From the NCBI GenBank assembly GCA_041485845.1, contig JBGPKH010000002.1:1-44243 (forward strand): a stretch of 44,243 bases of DNA, in the 5' to 3' direction. Position 1 is the first letter of the stretch; each line of letters begins with the position of its first letter. The DNA comes from OMOG01 sp041485845 (lineage in GTDB: Bacteria > Acidobacteriota > Terriglobia > Bryobacterales > Bryobacteraceae). Below are positions 8,492-16,058 of the stretch, piece after piece. The position numbers and the translations under genes are program-made. The notes under the pieces were generated by a model. It was given only the letters and a program-made list of their open reading frames with translations. It was not told the origin of the DNA and did no database searches.

Positions 8492-8896
8492 TTATGATAG
8501 CGCGGTGCTGGACAACGGCAGGCCGTAGTCGAGACGCGGGAGACGCGGGAAATGGCTCTCCAGATCCTCATTGGCCTGCACCTCAATCCTGGCCGGGTCA
8601 GGTCCCTGCCCTCGCGGCGGCCAGTCTCCATAGCGGTTATGGAAACTCTCCACCACGTCCATTCCGGCGACCACCTTCCCGATGGGCGCGATTCCCTGCG
8701 TGCCTCGCTGCCGCATTCCGCTCAGGTTGAAAAACAGGTGCGCGGCGCGTCCGTTCGCTCCCGTCGTGGCATGCCGCAACGTGCCTTTGACATTCTTCGC
8801 CGGATCGTGGGCAAAACCGTGGCCGCCCTTGACCAGCGCACATGACGAGCACCCCATCAACGCTGCGCCGGGCACGATCCCCGCGAGTCTGAGCAT
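8492..8896 (-). pseudogene. Internally deleted copy of the cyclophilin-type PPIase lipoprotein
   Basis: The ORF encodes 134 residues against 215 in the copy at 1527-2174. The lipoprotein signal (LMGC, Cys16) and the C-terminal half (VKGTLRHATTGANGRA to SHFPRL) match. About 95 residues between them are replaced by a 15-residue unrelated stretch. The lost part includes the FFRVV segment with the catalytic Arg and the first cyclophilin strands, so isomerase activity is not expected. The deletion is in frame, so a short lipoprotein could still be made. DNA around the start is nearly identical to the intact copy, showing that the duplication covered the promoter. I call it a pseudogene; a repurposed lipoprotein is possible. 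Confidence 0.75.
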
Positions 8897-8938
8897 CGTC
8901 CATCCCGTGTGCCATGCTGAAAGAGGATCGCAACGCGC

Positions 8939-9673
8939 ATGGCGCCCTACGACGACTTCGCCTGGTTTTACAACCGCTACTGGAGCGAGGAGTTCCATGA
9001 CCTGGCGTTCCCGATCCTGGAGCGCATATGGTTGGCGGGCTTGCCGCCCGGAGCGCGCGTTCTCGACGTCGGCTGCGGCGCCGGCCACCTGGCAAGCCTG
9101 CTCACGGCGCGCGGCTATGGCGTCACCGGCATCGACGTTTCCTCCGCCATGATCCGGCATGCCCGCGAGAACGCGCCAGAGGCGGAGTTTCACGTGTGCG
9201 ATGCCGCGCAATTCCGTGTTCCCGCGGAGTTCGACGCTGCCGTCTCCACCTTCGACAGCGTCAATCACATCCTCAGCCGCGAGGGTCTGGAGGCCATGGT
9301 CCGGAACACCGCTGCGGCGCTCAAGCCCGGCGCCCGGTTCGTCTTCGACCTGCTCTCCGACGCCGCCTACCAGACTCGCTGGACCGGCTCGTTCTCCATC
9401 GTACGCGACGATCACGTGCTGGCGTTCGCCGGCGAAGGATACGATTTCCGTACCCGCATGGCGCACTGCGACATCGCCATGTTCCGCCGGTTGGAGGGTG
9501 TCTGGCGCCGGTTCGATACCGTGATCCACCAGCGCTGCCACCATCCGGAAGAAGTCCAGACGGCCCTCCGTGACGCCGGCTTCGGCGAGGTCCGCCGCGA
9601 AGAAGCCGGCGATCTGGGCATGGCCGGACAATTAGGCGAGGGGCGAGCCTTCTGGGTCGCCACCACCAAGTAG
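8939..9673 (+). CDS. Class I SAM-dependent methyltransferase
   Basis: This is a complete 244-residue small-molecule-type methyltransferase. Motif I is VLDVGCGAGH (about residues 41-50), followed by the acidic SAM-ribose residue in VTGIDVS, motif II/III in FHVCDAAQF and FDAAVSTFDSVNHIL, and the post-motif LKPGARFVFDLLSD. It resembles the family that includes UbiE/YcgJ-like enzymes; the substrate is not evident. It is divergent from the truncated PPIase. The intact PPIase at 1.5-2.2 kb has only the first codons of a similar gene beside it, so a PPIase/methyltransferase divergent pair was the ancestral unit. It converges on the hemerythrin gene with a 24-base gap. Confidence 0.88.
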   Translation: MAPYDDFAWFYNRYWSEEFHDLAFPILERIWLAGLPPGARVLDVGCGAGHLASLLTARGYGVTGIDVSSAMIRHARENAPEAEFHVCDAAQFRVPAEFDAAVSTFDSVNHILSREGLEAMVRNTAAALKPGARFVFDLLSDAAYQTRWTGSFSIVRDDHVLAFAGEGYDFRTRMAHCDIAMFRRLEGVWRRFDTVIHQRCHHPEEVQTALRDAGFGEVRREEAGDLGMAGQLGEGRAFWVATTK

Positions 9674-9697
9674 CGGTCTCGCACGCCCCGTTGCCGT

Positions 9698-10123
9698 TCA
9701 GGATGCCAGGCGGGCACGAACGCGGTCGTGATTCCGCAAGTGCGCCCCCAGCATCCGATCGGTCAGGCTGGTGTGATCTTTCAGCCAGCCGGAAAGGAAT
9801 TCGAGCAGCAGGATTGCGGCGTCGCCCTCCCCGCTCTCGATCCGCGGTACAAACTGGCTCGCCCTCTTGCGAACCGTGTCATGCTGCTGCTTGTGCCAGG
9901 CGTAGGCGGAGTATTGCGTGGAACGCATGAGGCGTTCCTCATATTCAAAGTGATCTTCCGCCGCGGCGATCAAGGCTCGCAGTAACTCCAGCGTGCGGGA
10001 GATCTCTGCGCCGCCGAGGATCGCACGGTGCAGCTCGTCCGCCATCCGGTACAGGTTGCGGTGTTGGGCATCGACCTCCGCAACAAAAACGGCGTGCGCC
10101 TTGGTCCACTTGAAGAGCGGCAT
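9698..10123 (-). CDS. Bacteriohemerythrin
   Basis: This 141-residue single-domain protein has the full di-iron ligand set of the hemerythrin family in the expected spacing: His21, His58 with Glu62 (HFEYE), His77 and His81 (HKQQH), and His117 with Asp122 (HTSLTD). The domain binds O2 reversibly at a non-haem di-iron site. In bacteria it is linked to oxygen sensing, oxygen delivery or iron storage, and is often found in motile organisms. There is no signal peptide, so it is cytoplasmic. It is divergently oriented from the DUF4159 gene across an AT-rich 87-base gap. Confidence 0.93.
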   Translation of the reverse strand: MPLFKWTKAHAVFVAEVDAQHRNLYRMADELHRAILGGAEISRTLELLRALIAAAEDHFEYEERLMRSTQYSAYAWHKQQHDTVRKRASQFVPRIESGEGDAAILLLEFLSGWLKDHTSLTDRMLGAHLRNHDRVRARLAS

Positions 10124-10210
10124 GCCTGTTATCTTAACTCATTTTTAGATAAACAGCGCTTAAAATCTTGTACCTTCACTCTGGGCCGCGCGGGCTACAA
10201 TGATGGAAAT

Positions 10211-11044
10211 ATGAACAGCGGTCCCATGCGCGCCGGCCTTTTTCTGGCGGCGCTGCTCCTGCTCGCCATCGCCGGCCTCGCCCAAAGGTTCGGGTTTCAG
10301 CGGCAGGTGGAGGGTCCGCGGGCGGTTTTTCCATCCAAGGGCGAGTTTCATTTCATCCGCGTGGAGTATTCCGATCTGCCGGAGTACCACCGCGGGTTCG
10401 GATACTCCTCCCGCAACGGCACCGGCGAAGGCTGGTGGATGGTGGATTGGCCCGATGCCGAAGAGCATTTTACGCTGGGCGTCCAGCGCCTGACGCGGAT
10501 CGATGCCGGCGAGCCGCTGCACATGCGCCTGACCGACTCGCGGCTCTTCGACAACCCCTGGATTTACGCCACCCAGACCGGCTGGTGGGGCCTGAGCGAC
10601 GCTGAAACCGCGCAACTCCGCGAATACCTGTTGCGTGGCGGTTACCTCGTGGTCGACGATATGTGGGGCCCGGAGCAGTGGGAGATCTTTCGCATGACGA
10701 TGGCGCGCGTGCTGCCGGACCAGCCCATCACCGATCTCGCTCCATCCGACTCCGTGATGCACGTTCTCTACGACATCGAGGAGAAGGACCGCACCTTCAT
10801 CCCCGGGACGCGCCACCTGCGACGAGGTCCGGGAGGATCGATCGTGGTGGAACAACCGGCCGGCACCAGTCCTGCCTGGCGCGCCATGTACGACGACAAG
10901 CACCGCATGGTGGTCGCGGTGAACTTCAACACGGATGTCGGCGATGCGTGGGAGTACGCGGATTCTCCGATCTACCCGGAGCCCATGACCGCGCTGGCGT
11001 ACCGCTACGGAATCAATTATTTGATCTACGCGATGACGCACTGA
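10211..11044 (+). CDS. DUF4159 domain protein, exported
   Basis: This 277-residue protein has an N-terminal signal or anchor (LFLAALLLLAIAGLAQ) and a DUF4159-type domain: FHFIRVEYSDLPEYHRG, then LSDAETAQLREYLLRGGYLVVDDMWG and PGTRHLRRGP. The GGYLVVDD segment resembles glutamine-amidotransferase-like folds, but no catalytic Cys is visible. The family occurs beside MoxR/vWA-type genes in other genomes; none is present here. Function is unknown, probably periplasmic. I chose the ATG at 10211 because it begins a good signal peptide; the frame remains open back to 10028, but that would overlap the divergent hemerythrin gene. Confidence 0.82.
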   Translation: MNSGPMRAGLFLAALLLLAIAGLAQRFGFQRQVEGPRAVFPSKGEFHFIRVEYSDLPEYHRGFGYSSRNGTGEGWWMVDWPDAEEHFTLGVQRLTRIDAGEPLHMRLTDSRLFDNPWIYATQTGWWGLSDAETAQLREYLLRGGYLVVDDMWGPEQWEIFRMTMARVLPDQPITDLAPSDSVMHVLYDIEEKDRTFIPGTRHLRRGPGGSIVVEQPAGTSPAWRAMYDDKHRMVVAVNFNTDVGDAWEYADSPIYPEPMTALAYRYGINYLIYAMTH

Positions 11045-11068
11045 TACCTCCCGGCAAGCGGCCTGCGG

Positions 11069-11097
11069 TTGACCCGCTCCAAAGAATGCGATAGGAT
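11069..11097 (+). promoter_or_regulatory. Sigma-70-type promoter of the toxin-antitoxin operon
   Basis: TTGACC (11069-11074) and TAGGAT (11092-11097) are separated by 17 bases, the ideal spacing. Five of six bases match the -35 consensus and four of six match the -10. The -10 overlaps the first of two AGGATACC direct repeats, so repressor binding there would block RNA polymerase. Confidence 0.6.
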
Positions 11098-11114
11098 ACC
11101 TATAGTAGGATACC
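11093..11114 (+). promoter_or_regulatory. Probable antitoxin operator: two AGGATACC direct repeats
   Basis: AGGATACC occurs at 11093-11100 and 11107-11114, 14 bases apart start to start and 11 bases before the antitoxin ATG. Tandem repeats over the promoter fit cooperative binding by a dimeric ribbon-helix-helix antitoxin. Confidence 0.55.
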
Positions 11115-11124
11115 AGGTACGATC

Positions 11125-11406
11125 ATGGCTCATACCGTTTCGCGGCAAGGATTCCGAAAGGCAAAGAAGAGCTACACCTTATCTCCGGAGTCGGTGACAT
11201 TTCTCGATACGTTGCGGCGGAAGCAACACGCGGTGTCCGCTTCCTCTGTTCTCGAACAGATTCTTCAAGACGTCCGTCGCGGAACGGAAAGAAGGGCAAT
11301 CGAAAACGCGGTGTCGGATTACTACGCTACGTGCACTGTGGAGGAGCGTGACGAGGAAGCCCGATGGGGAGATTTCGCGTTAGGCGAGTTCCCGAAGGAC
11401 CTTTGA
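11125..11406 (+). CDS. Ribbon-helix-helix-type antitoxin
   Basis: This 93-residue basic-to-acidic protein has residues ~16-52 (SYTLSPESVTFLDTLRR, then SASSVLEQILQDV) that fit a strand-helix-helix DNA-binding fold. The acidic C-terminal tail (EERDEEARWGDFALGEF) is the kind that wraps the cognate toxin. It lies nine bases upstream of a MazF-type toxin gene, the usual antitoxin-first order. It should neutralise the toxin and repress its own operon through the AGGATACC repeats. It is not an AbrB/MazE-fold antitoxin, so this is a mixed pairing. Confidence 0.8.
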   Translation: MAHTVSRQGFRKAKKSYTLSPESVTFLDTLRRKQHAVSASSVLEQILQDVRRGTERRAIENAVSDYYATCTVEERDEEARWGDFALGEFPKDL

Positions 11407-11415
11407 GAGCCATTC

Positions 11416-11775
11416 ATGAAACGACTTCCCCTTCGCGGCGAAATCTGGTTCGCACAACTAAACACGGACCCGCCAGAGAAGGGGAGACGCCCCGTCGTTA
11501 TTGTTTCGATGGATGCGCGAAACCGTCACGAGCGCGCCGACACGGTGCTCGTGGTTCCCCTAACCACGAGCATCCACAAATCTTCCCCGACGCATGTCTT
11601 CCTGCCTGCGGGGGAAACCGGGCTTCAGGCAGATTCCGCGGCCCGAGCGGAGGCCATCACTGTGGTGCGAAAGCAGAGTCTGGTTGAACCACAAAGCCAC
11701 GTGCGGCAACTGGCTGATCGACGAGTTTGCGAACTTGCACGCCTGGTGAGTGTTGCGATGGGTTGCAGCCCATAA
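11416..11775 (+). CDS. MazF/PemK-family mRNA interferase toxin
   Basis: This 119-residue protein has the standard MazF core: RGEIWFAQL at the N-terminus, GRRPVVIVS on the second strand with the conserved Arg-Arg-Pro, VLVVPLTTS, THVFLPAG and the late AITVVRKQSL with an ARLVSVAMG helix. In the family the toxin cleaves single-stranded RNA at short sequence motifs and halts growth until the antitoxin is restored. It starts nine bases after the antitoxin stop and its own stop lies 16 bases from the convergent ThiF-like gene. Confidence 0.92.
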   Translation: MKRLPLRGEIWFAQLNTDPPEKGRRPVVIVSMDARNRHERADTVLVVPLTTSIHKSSPTHVFLPAGETGLQADSAARAEAITVVRKQSLVEPQSHVRQLADRRVCELARLVSVAMGCSP

Positions 11776-11791
11776 TTTCGCGGGCGTCTCC

Positions 11792-12808
11792 CTACCCCAC
11801 ATACCGCGCGTACAAACTCCGCGCCACTCCCGAATCGCTGGTTCCCTTGACGATCGCCCGGCCGTCCGGGAAGACCGTCATCTCATACGGCGCCACCACA
11901 AAGCGCAGTGCAAACTCGTTGGCGCGGACCTCCCCCAACGGCTCCAGCCTCGCCTTCAGTTCCAGCAGGTCGACGCGCTCGCGCTCCTGAATCTGCACTG
12001 CGTTCCGGCCGCACAGGCGGGCGGGTGGACGCGCGGTTTCTTCCAGGTAGGGGAACTCCCGGCGCGCGCAAGCCGGGCACTCGGGATCTTGCGGCGGCGC
12101 ATCGATCTGCCGGATTCCGCCGCCCCAAACGTCGATGGTGGTAATGCGCGCCTTCACCGTTTCCTCCAGCCCACAGAGAATCTGGAGCGCATCCGCCACT
12201 TGCAGCGATGCCACGGCCGAGACGATCGCGTTCACCACGCCCGTCGTCTCGCAGGTGGGCTGCGCGCCCGAGGGAGCCTCGGGGTAAATGCATCGCAGGC
12301 AGGCCGTGCGTCCGGGGATCACCGGCATGGTGAGGCCGTAGCTGCCCACGGCCGCCCCATAGACCCAAGGAACGCCGCGGCTTACCGCGAAATCGTTGAT
12401 CAGGTAGCGAGTGTCGAAATTGTCGGTGCCGTCCAGAATGACCCCCGCCTCGCCTAACCACTCCTCGACGTTGGACGCGGTCAGATCCGCCACCACGCCG
12501 CGCACCTTCACCGAGGAATTGATGCGCGCGATACGCCGCTCGGCCGCCACCGCTTTGGGCAGCGCCTCTTCCGCATCCGCCTCCTCGAACAGCCACTGAC
12601 GATGCAGGTTGCCCGGCTCTACGTAATCGCGATCGACGATGGTGATCCGGCCGACCCCCGCCCGCGCCAGCGCCGCCGCGTGGAAACTCCCCAGCGCCCC
12701 GCACCCCACCACCACCGCGTGCGAGCGCAGCAGCTCCTCCTGCCCCCGCTCTCCAATCCCCGCAAACAGGATCTGCCGCGAGTAGCGCTCACGTTGGGCC
12801 GCGTCCAT
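11792..12808 (-). CDS. ThiF/MoeB/HesA-family adenylyltransferase
   Basis: This 338-residue E1-like enzyme opens with RYSRQILFAGIGERGQ, then the ATP-binding loop VVVGCGALGS (about 32-41), the IVDRDYVEPGNLHRQ strand and LDGTDNFDTRYLIND. Two CxxC pairs (CLRC, CPAC) form the structural zinc site. The family adenylates the C-terminal Gly-Gly of ThiS/MoaD-like carriers for sulfur transfer in thiamin or molybdopterin synthesis. A final domain of about 90 residues (ARPPARLCGRNAVQIQE onward) follows the zinc site and is unlike rhodanese. I start at the ATG at 12808, in front of the conserved N-terminus. No carrier or cofactor genes adjoin it, so the pathway is open. Confidence 0.88.
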   Translation of the reverse strand: MDAAQRERYSRQILFAGIGERGQEELLRSHAVVVGCGALGSFHAAALARAGVGRITIVDRDYVEPGNLHRQWLFEEADAEEALPKAVAAERRIARINSSVKVRGVVADLTASNVEEWLGEAGVILDGTDNFDTRYLINDFAVSRGVPWVYGAAVGSYGLTMPVIPGRTACLRCIYPEAPSGAQPTCETTGVVNAIVSAVASLQVADALQILCGLEETVKARITTIDVWGGGIRQIDAPPQDPECPACARREFPYLEETARPPARLCGRNAVQIQERERVDLLELKARLEPLGEVRANEFALRFVVAPYEMTVFPDGRAIVKGTSDSGVARSLYARYVG

Positions 12809-12914
12809 GATTCCGATAGTAACGCGCCGCGCGCGCCACCGCCTGGCAGCCCGTGGCGATAACCGCTCGCATGAAGACGCGGCGAAGAGCCGGCGAAAAT
12901 ACCCGACCCGCACC

Positions 12915-12990
12915 GGCCGCGTCTGCATGCCCTTTGGCGGGCCGACGCGGCCCCTCGGGACCTCCCGGACTGACGGTCGCGGCTCCGTAG
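12915..12990. repeat. Hairpin and dispersed GC motif copy B in the divergent intergenic region
   Basis: GGCCGCGTC (12915-12923) pairs perfectly with GACGCGGCC (12944-12952). Just downstream is CTGACGGTCGCGGCTCCGTAG (12970-12990), which matches the motif at 6216-6235 and at 38995-39015. The rest of 12809-13070, between the ThiF-like and Omp85 genes, holds no recognisable gene and presumably both promoters. Confidence 0.55.
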
Positions 12991-13070
12991 GTTACCGATC
13001 CACCCCCCGGGACAGGCCCGCCCTCGGCGCACGGATGGTAACAAAGTTGCTATGAAGGACCTACGCTATC

Positions 13071-16058
13071 ATGTTGATGGTGCGCCTGCTGCCCGCCTAC
13101 TACCCGTGCGTGCTCCTCGCGCTGGTGGCTGCGCAGTCCGGCAATCTTCCGGCTCAACCGCTCAAGTACGAGAGCCTGATCGTGCGCAACATTCAATTCG
13201 ATCCCCAGCAGCAGCCCCTCGACCCCTCAGAACTGCACGACATCCTTCCCTTGAAAATGAACCAGCCACTGCGCATGGCCGACGTGCGCGCCAGCATCGA
13301 ACGGCTTTTCGCCACCGGGGCCTATGCCGATATCCAGGTGGACGCACGGTCCTACCGCGACGGCGCCGCCATCGTGTTCCTCACCAAGCCCAGTTGGTTC
13401 ATCGGCGCCGTCTCCGCCGAGGGACAAATCTCCAGTCCCCCCAACGCCGGACAGGTGCAGAATGCAGCCGCCCTCAACCTCGGCCAGCCTTATACGGACG
13501 CCAAACTGCAACAGGGAGTAGCCAACCAGTTGCGATTGTTCGAAAGCAACGGTCTCTACCGCAACCGCGTCAACCCTGTTTTGGATTGGGAAACCGAGCG
13601 CGAGCATCAGCAGGTGAACATCCGCTTCGATGTTGCTAGCGGCCCCCGTGCCCGCTTCACCACACCTGTGCTCACCGGCGACCTGAAGACGGACGCGAGC
13701 AAGATCCTGAGCGCCACGAAGTTCCGGCGCTGGCTCATTCACACCTGGAAGCCCATGACCCAAACGCGCATGCGCCAGGCGCTCGATGGTGTGCGCTCCC
13801 TCTACCAGAAAGAAAACCGGCTGCAAGCCAAGGTCTCGCTCGAATCCATGGAGTACGATTCCCAGACCAATCGCGCGCTTCCCACTCTGCACATCGAAGC
13901 CGGCCCGCGGATCGAGGTGCGCACCGTCGGCATCAAGCTCTCGCAGGGCAAGCTCCAACGGTATGTTCCGGTTTTCGAAGAGCACGCGGTGGATCGGGAC
14001 CTGCTGGTGGAAGGCGCGCGCAACCTTCGCGACTATCTGCAATCGCAAGGCTATTTCGAAGCTGAGGTTGTGTTCAAAGAGCAGCGCGTGGTGAACGATC
14101 GGGCCGGCATCGACTACCTGATCAATACCGGGAACCGTCACCGGCTCGTCTACATCGAGATCGCCGGCAACCACTACTTCCCCACGGAAGCGATTCGCGA
14201 GCGGATGTTCCTTCTGCCCGCGTCGCTTCTTCAGTTCCGGCACGGCCGCTACAGCGGGAACCTGCTGGCCCGCGACGAGGAGTCCATCCGCAATCTCTAC
14301 CAGTCCAACGGCTTTCGCGACGTTCAGGTGACCCACCGCACCGAGGACGACTACCGCGGAAGGATCGGCGACATAGCCGTTTTCATCATGATCCAGGAAG
14401 GGCCGCAGTATTTCATCGAGAGCCTGAAGGTGGAGGGCATCGGGCGTCTCGACAGGAATGCCATCCTGGAAAGGCTCAGCTCCGTAGGCGGACAGCCCTT
14501 CAGCGACTTCAACATCGCGGTGGACCGCGATACCATCCTGGCGAAGTATTTTGAAAGCGGATTTCCCAATGCGACGTTCGAATGGAGCTCCACGCCGGCG
14601 GCGCGGCCATACCGCGTGGACCTTCGCTTCGTTATCCAAGAGGACCGCCAGCAGTTCGTGCGCCAGGTGCTCATCAGTGGCAACGAAGTCACCAGGGACA
14701 GCCTGATCAATCGCAACCTGACTTTGAATCCCGGCGATCCGCTCTCTCCTACGGCCATCACCGAAACACAGCGGCGCCTGTATGATTTGGGAGTATTCGC
14801 GCGCGTTGACGCCGCTATCCAGAATCCCGATGGCGAGACCGATCGCAAGTATGTGCTCTACCACCTGGAAGAAGCCAGCCGCTACTCGCTGGCCACGGGA
14901 TTCGGCGCCGAATTGGGCCGTATCGGAGGGTGCCAGACCTGCTTCGACGCTCCCGCCGGCACCACCGGTTTCTCTCCGCGCGTTTCCATCGATATCACGC
15001 GCAACAACCTGTGGGGCGTCACTCACAGCCTGAGCCTGCGCACCCGCGCTTCCACGCTCGATCAACGGGCCTTGCTGAACTACTCCTGGCCGCGGTTTTT
15101 CAACCGGGACAACCTCACCGTTTCCGTCACCGGACTGTACCAGAGCTCGCGCGACGTGCGCACGTTTACCTACCGGCGCGAGGAAGGCTCGGTGCAATTG
15201 AACCAGAAGCGCACCAAGGCCACCACGTTCTTCTACCGTTACGCATACCGCCTGGTAAGCGTCAGCAATCTCAAGATTACGCCGTTTCTGATCCCCCAAC
15301 TCTCGCAACCGGTGCGCGTGGGCATCGCGTCCCTCAATATGGTGCAGGACCGCCGCGACGATCCCGTGGAACCGCACAAAGGCATCTACAACACGGCCGA
15401 TCTGGGACTGGCCGACCGGGTCTTCGGTTCCCAGGTGAACTTCCTGCGTTTCCTGGCGCGCAATGCCAGCTATTACCCGCTGGGCAAGCGCCTGGTGCTG
15501 GCGCGCAGCACGCAGTTCGGAGACATCTACGCCTTCAACTACAAGGGCGGCGCGATCGAGGCCATCCCGCTGCCGGAACGCTTCTTCGCCGGCGGAGGCA
15601 CCTCGCACCGCGGTTTTCCCGAAGACCAGGCCGGCCCTCGCGACACCTCCACCGGATTCCCGCTGGGCGGCACGGCCCTGTTATTCAATCAGACCGAGCT
15701 GCGCTTCCCGCTGATCGGCGACAACGTAGGCGGCGTCCTGTATCACGATATGGGCAGCGTATATTCCAGTTTGAAGAACGTTTCATTCCGGGTGGGCCAG
15801 CGCAACTTGCAGGATTTCGATTACATGGTGCATGCAGCGGGATTCGGAGTACGTTATCGCACTCCTATCGGCCCGGTCCGGCTGGACCTGGGCTACAGCA
15901 TCAATCCGCCGTATTTCTTCGGGTTCAAGGGTACCCAGCAGGACCTGGTCAACGCCGGCGTGAATCCCTGTGCTCCGACATCCCCGGTCGCGGGTCAGTG
16001 CTCGGTGCAAAATGTCAGTCATTTCCAGTTTTTCTTTTCGATAGGACAAACGTTTTGA
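13071..16058 (+). CDS. Omp85-family outer-membrane assembly protein (BamA/TamA-like)
   Basis: This 995-residue protein has a signal peptide (about 1-29, ending LPAQ), a long N-terminal region of several POTRA-like repeats (for example IEIAGNHYFPTEAIRERM and VLISGNEVTRDSLINRNL), and a C-terminal beta-barrel from about residue 600. The barrel shows the alternating aromatic pattern, an RGFPEDQAG segment equivalent to the lid-lock RGF motif of loop 6, and a final Phe (FFFSIGQTF). It is longer than E. coli BamA, leaving room for extra POTRA domains. It should insert barrel proteins into the outer membrane. The TamB-like gene two positions on suggests a TamA role, while length and POTRA number suggest BamA. 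Its TGA overlaps the TTG of the next gene. Confidence 0.92.
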   Translation: MLMVRLLPAYYPCVLLALVAAQSGNLPAQPLKYESLIVRNIQFDPQQQPLDPSELHDILPLKMNQPLRMADVRASIERLFATGAYADIQVDARSYRDGAAIVFLTKPSWFIGAVSAEGQISSPPNAGQVQNAAALNLGQPYTDAKLQQGVANQLRLFESNGLYRNRVNPVLDWETEREHQQVNIRFDVASGPRARFTTPVLTGDLKTDASKILSATKFRRWLIHTWKPMTQTRMRQALDGVRSLYQKENRLQAKVSLESMEYDSQTNRALPTLHIEAGPRIEVRTVGIKLSQGKLQRYVPVFEEHAVDRDLLVEGARNLRDYLQSQGYFEAEVVFKEQRVVNDRAGIDYLINTGNRHRLVYIEIAGNHYFPTEAIRERMFLLPASLLQFRHGRYSGNLLARDEESIRNLYQSNGFRDVQVTHRTEDDYRGRIGDIAVFIMIQEGPQYFIESLKVEGIGRLDRNAILERLSSVGGQPFSDFNIAVDRDTILAKYFESGFPNATFEWSSTPAARPYRVDLRFVIQEDRQQFVRQVLISGNEVTRDSLINRNLTLNPGDPLSPTAITETQRRLYDLGVFARVDAAIQNPDGETDRKYVLYHLEEASRYSLATGFGAELGRIGGCQTCFDAPAGTTGFSPRVSIDITRNNLWGVTHSLSLRTRASTLDQRALLNYSWPRFFNRDNLTVSVTGLYQSSRDVRTFTYRREEGSVQLNQKRTKATTFFYRYAYRLVSVSNLKITPFLIPQLSQPVRVGIASLNMVQDRRDDPVEPHKGIYNTADLGLADRVFGSQVNFLRFLARNASYYPLGKRLVLARSTQFGDIYAFNYKGGAIEAIPLPERFFAGGGTSHRGFPEDQAGPRDTSTGFPLGGTALLFNQTELRFPLIGDNVGGVLYHDMGSVYSSLKNVSFRVGQRNLQDFDYMVHAAGFGVRYRTPIGPVRLDLGYSINPPYFFGFKGTQQDLVNAGVNPCAPTSPVAGQCSVQNVSHFQFFFSIGQTF

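Noticed and set aside
10028..10210. Extended N-terminus of the DUF4159 protein
   Set aside because: It would overlap the divergent hemerythrin gene, and the ATG at 10211 begins a proper signal peptide.
13227..15608. Long minus-strand open frame opposite the Omp85 gene
   Set aside because: It is opposite a clear Omp85 frame with strong codon bias. Such antisense frames stay open because of high GC at third positions, and the product is not recognisable.
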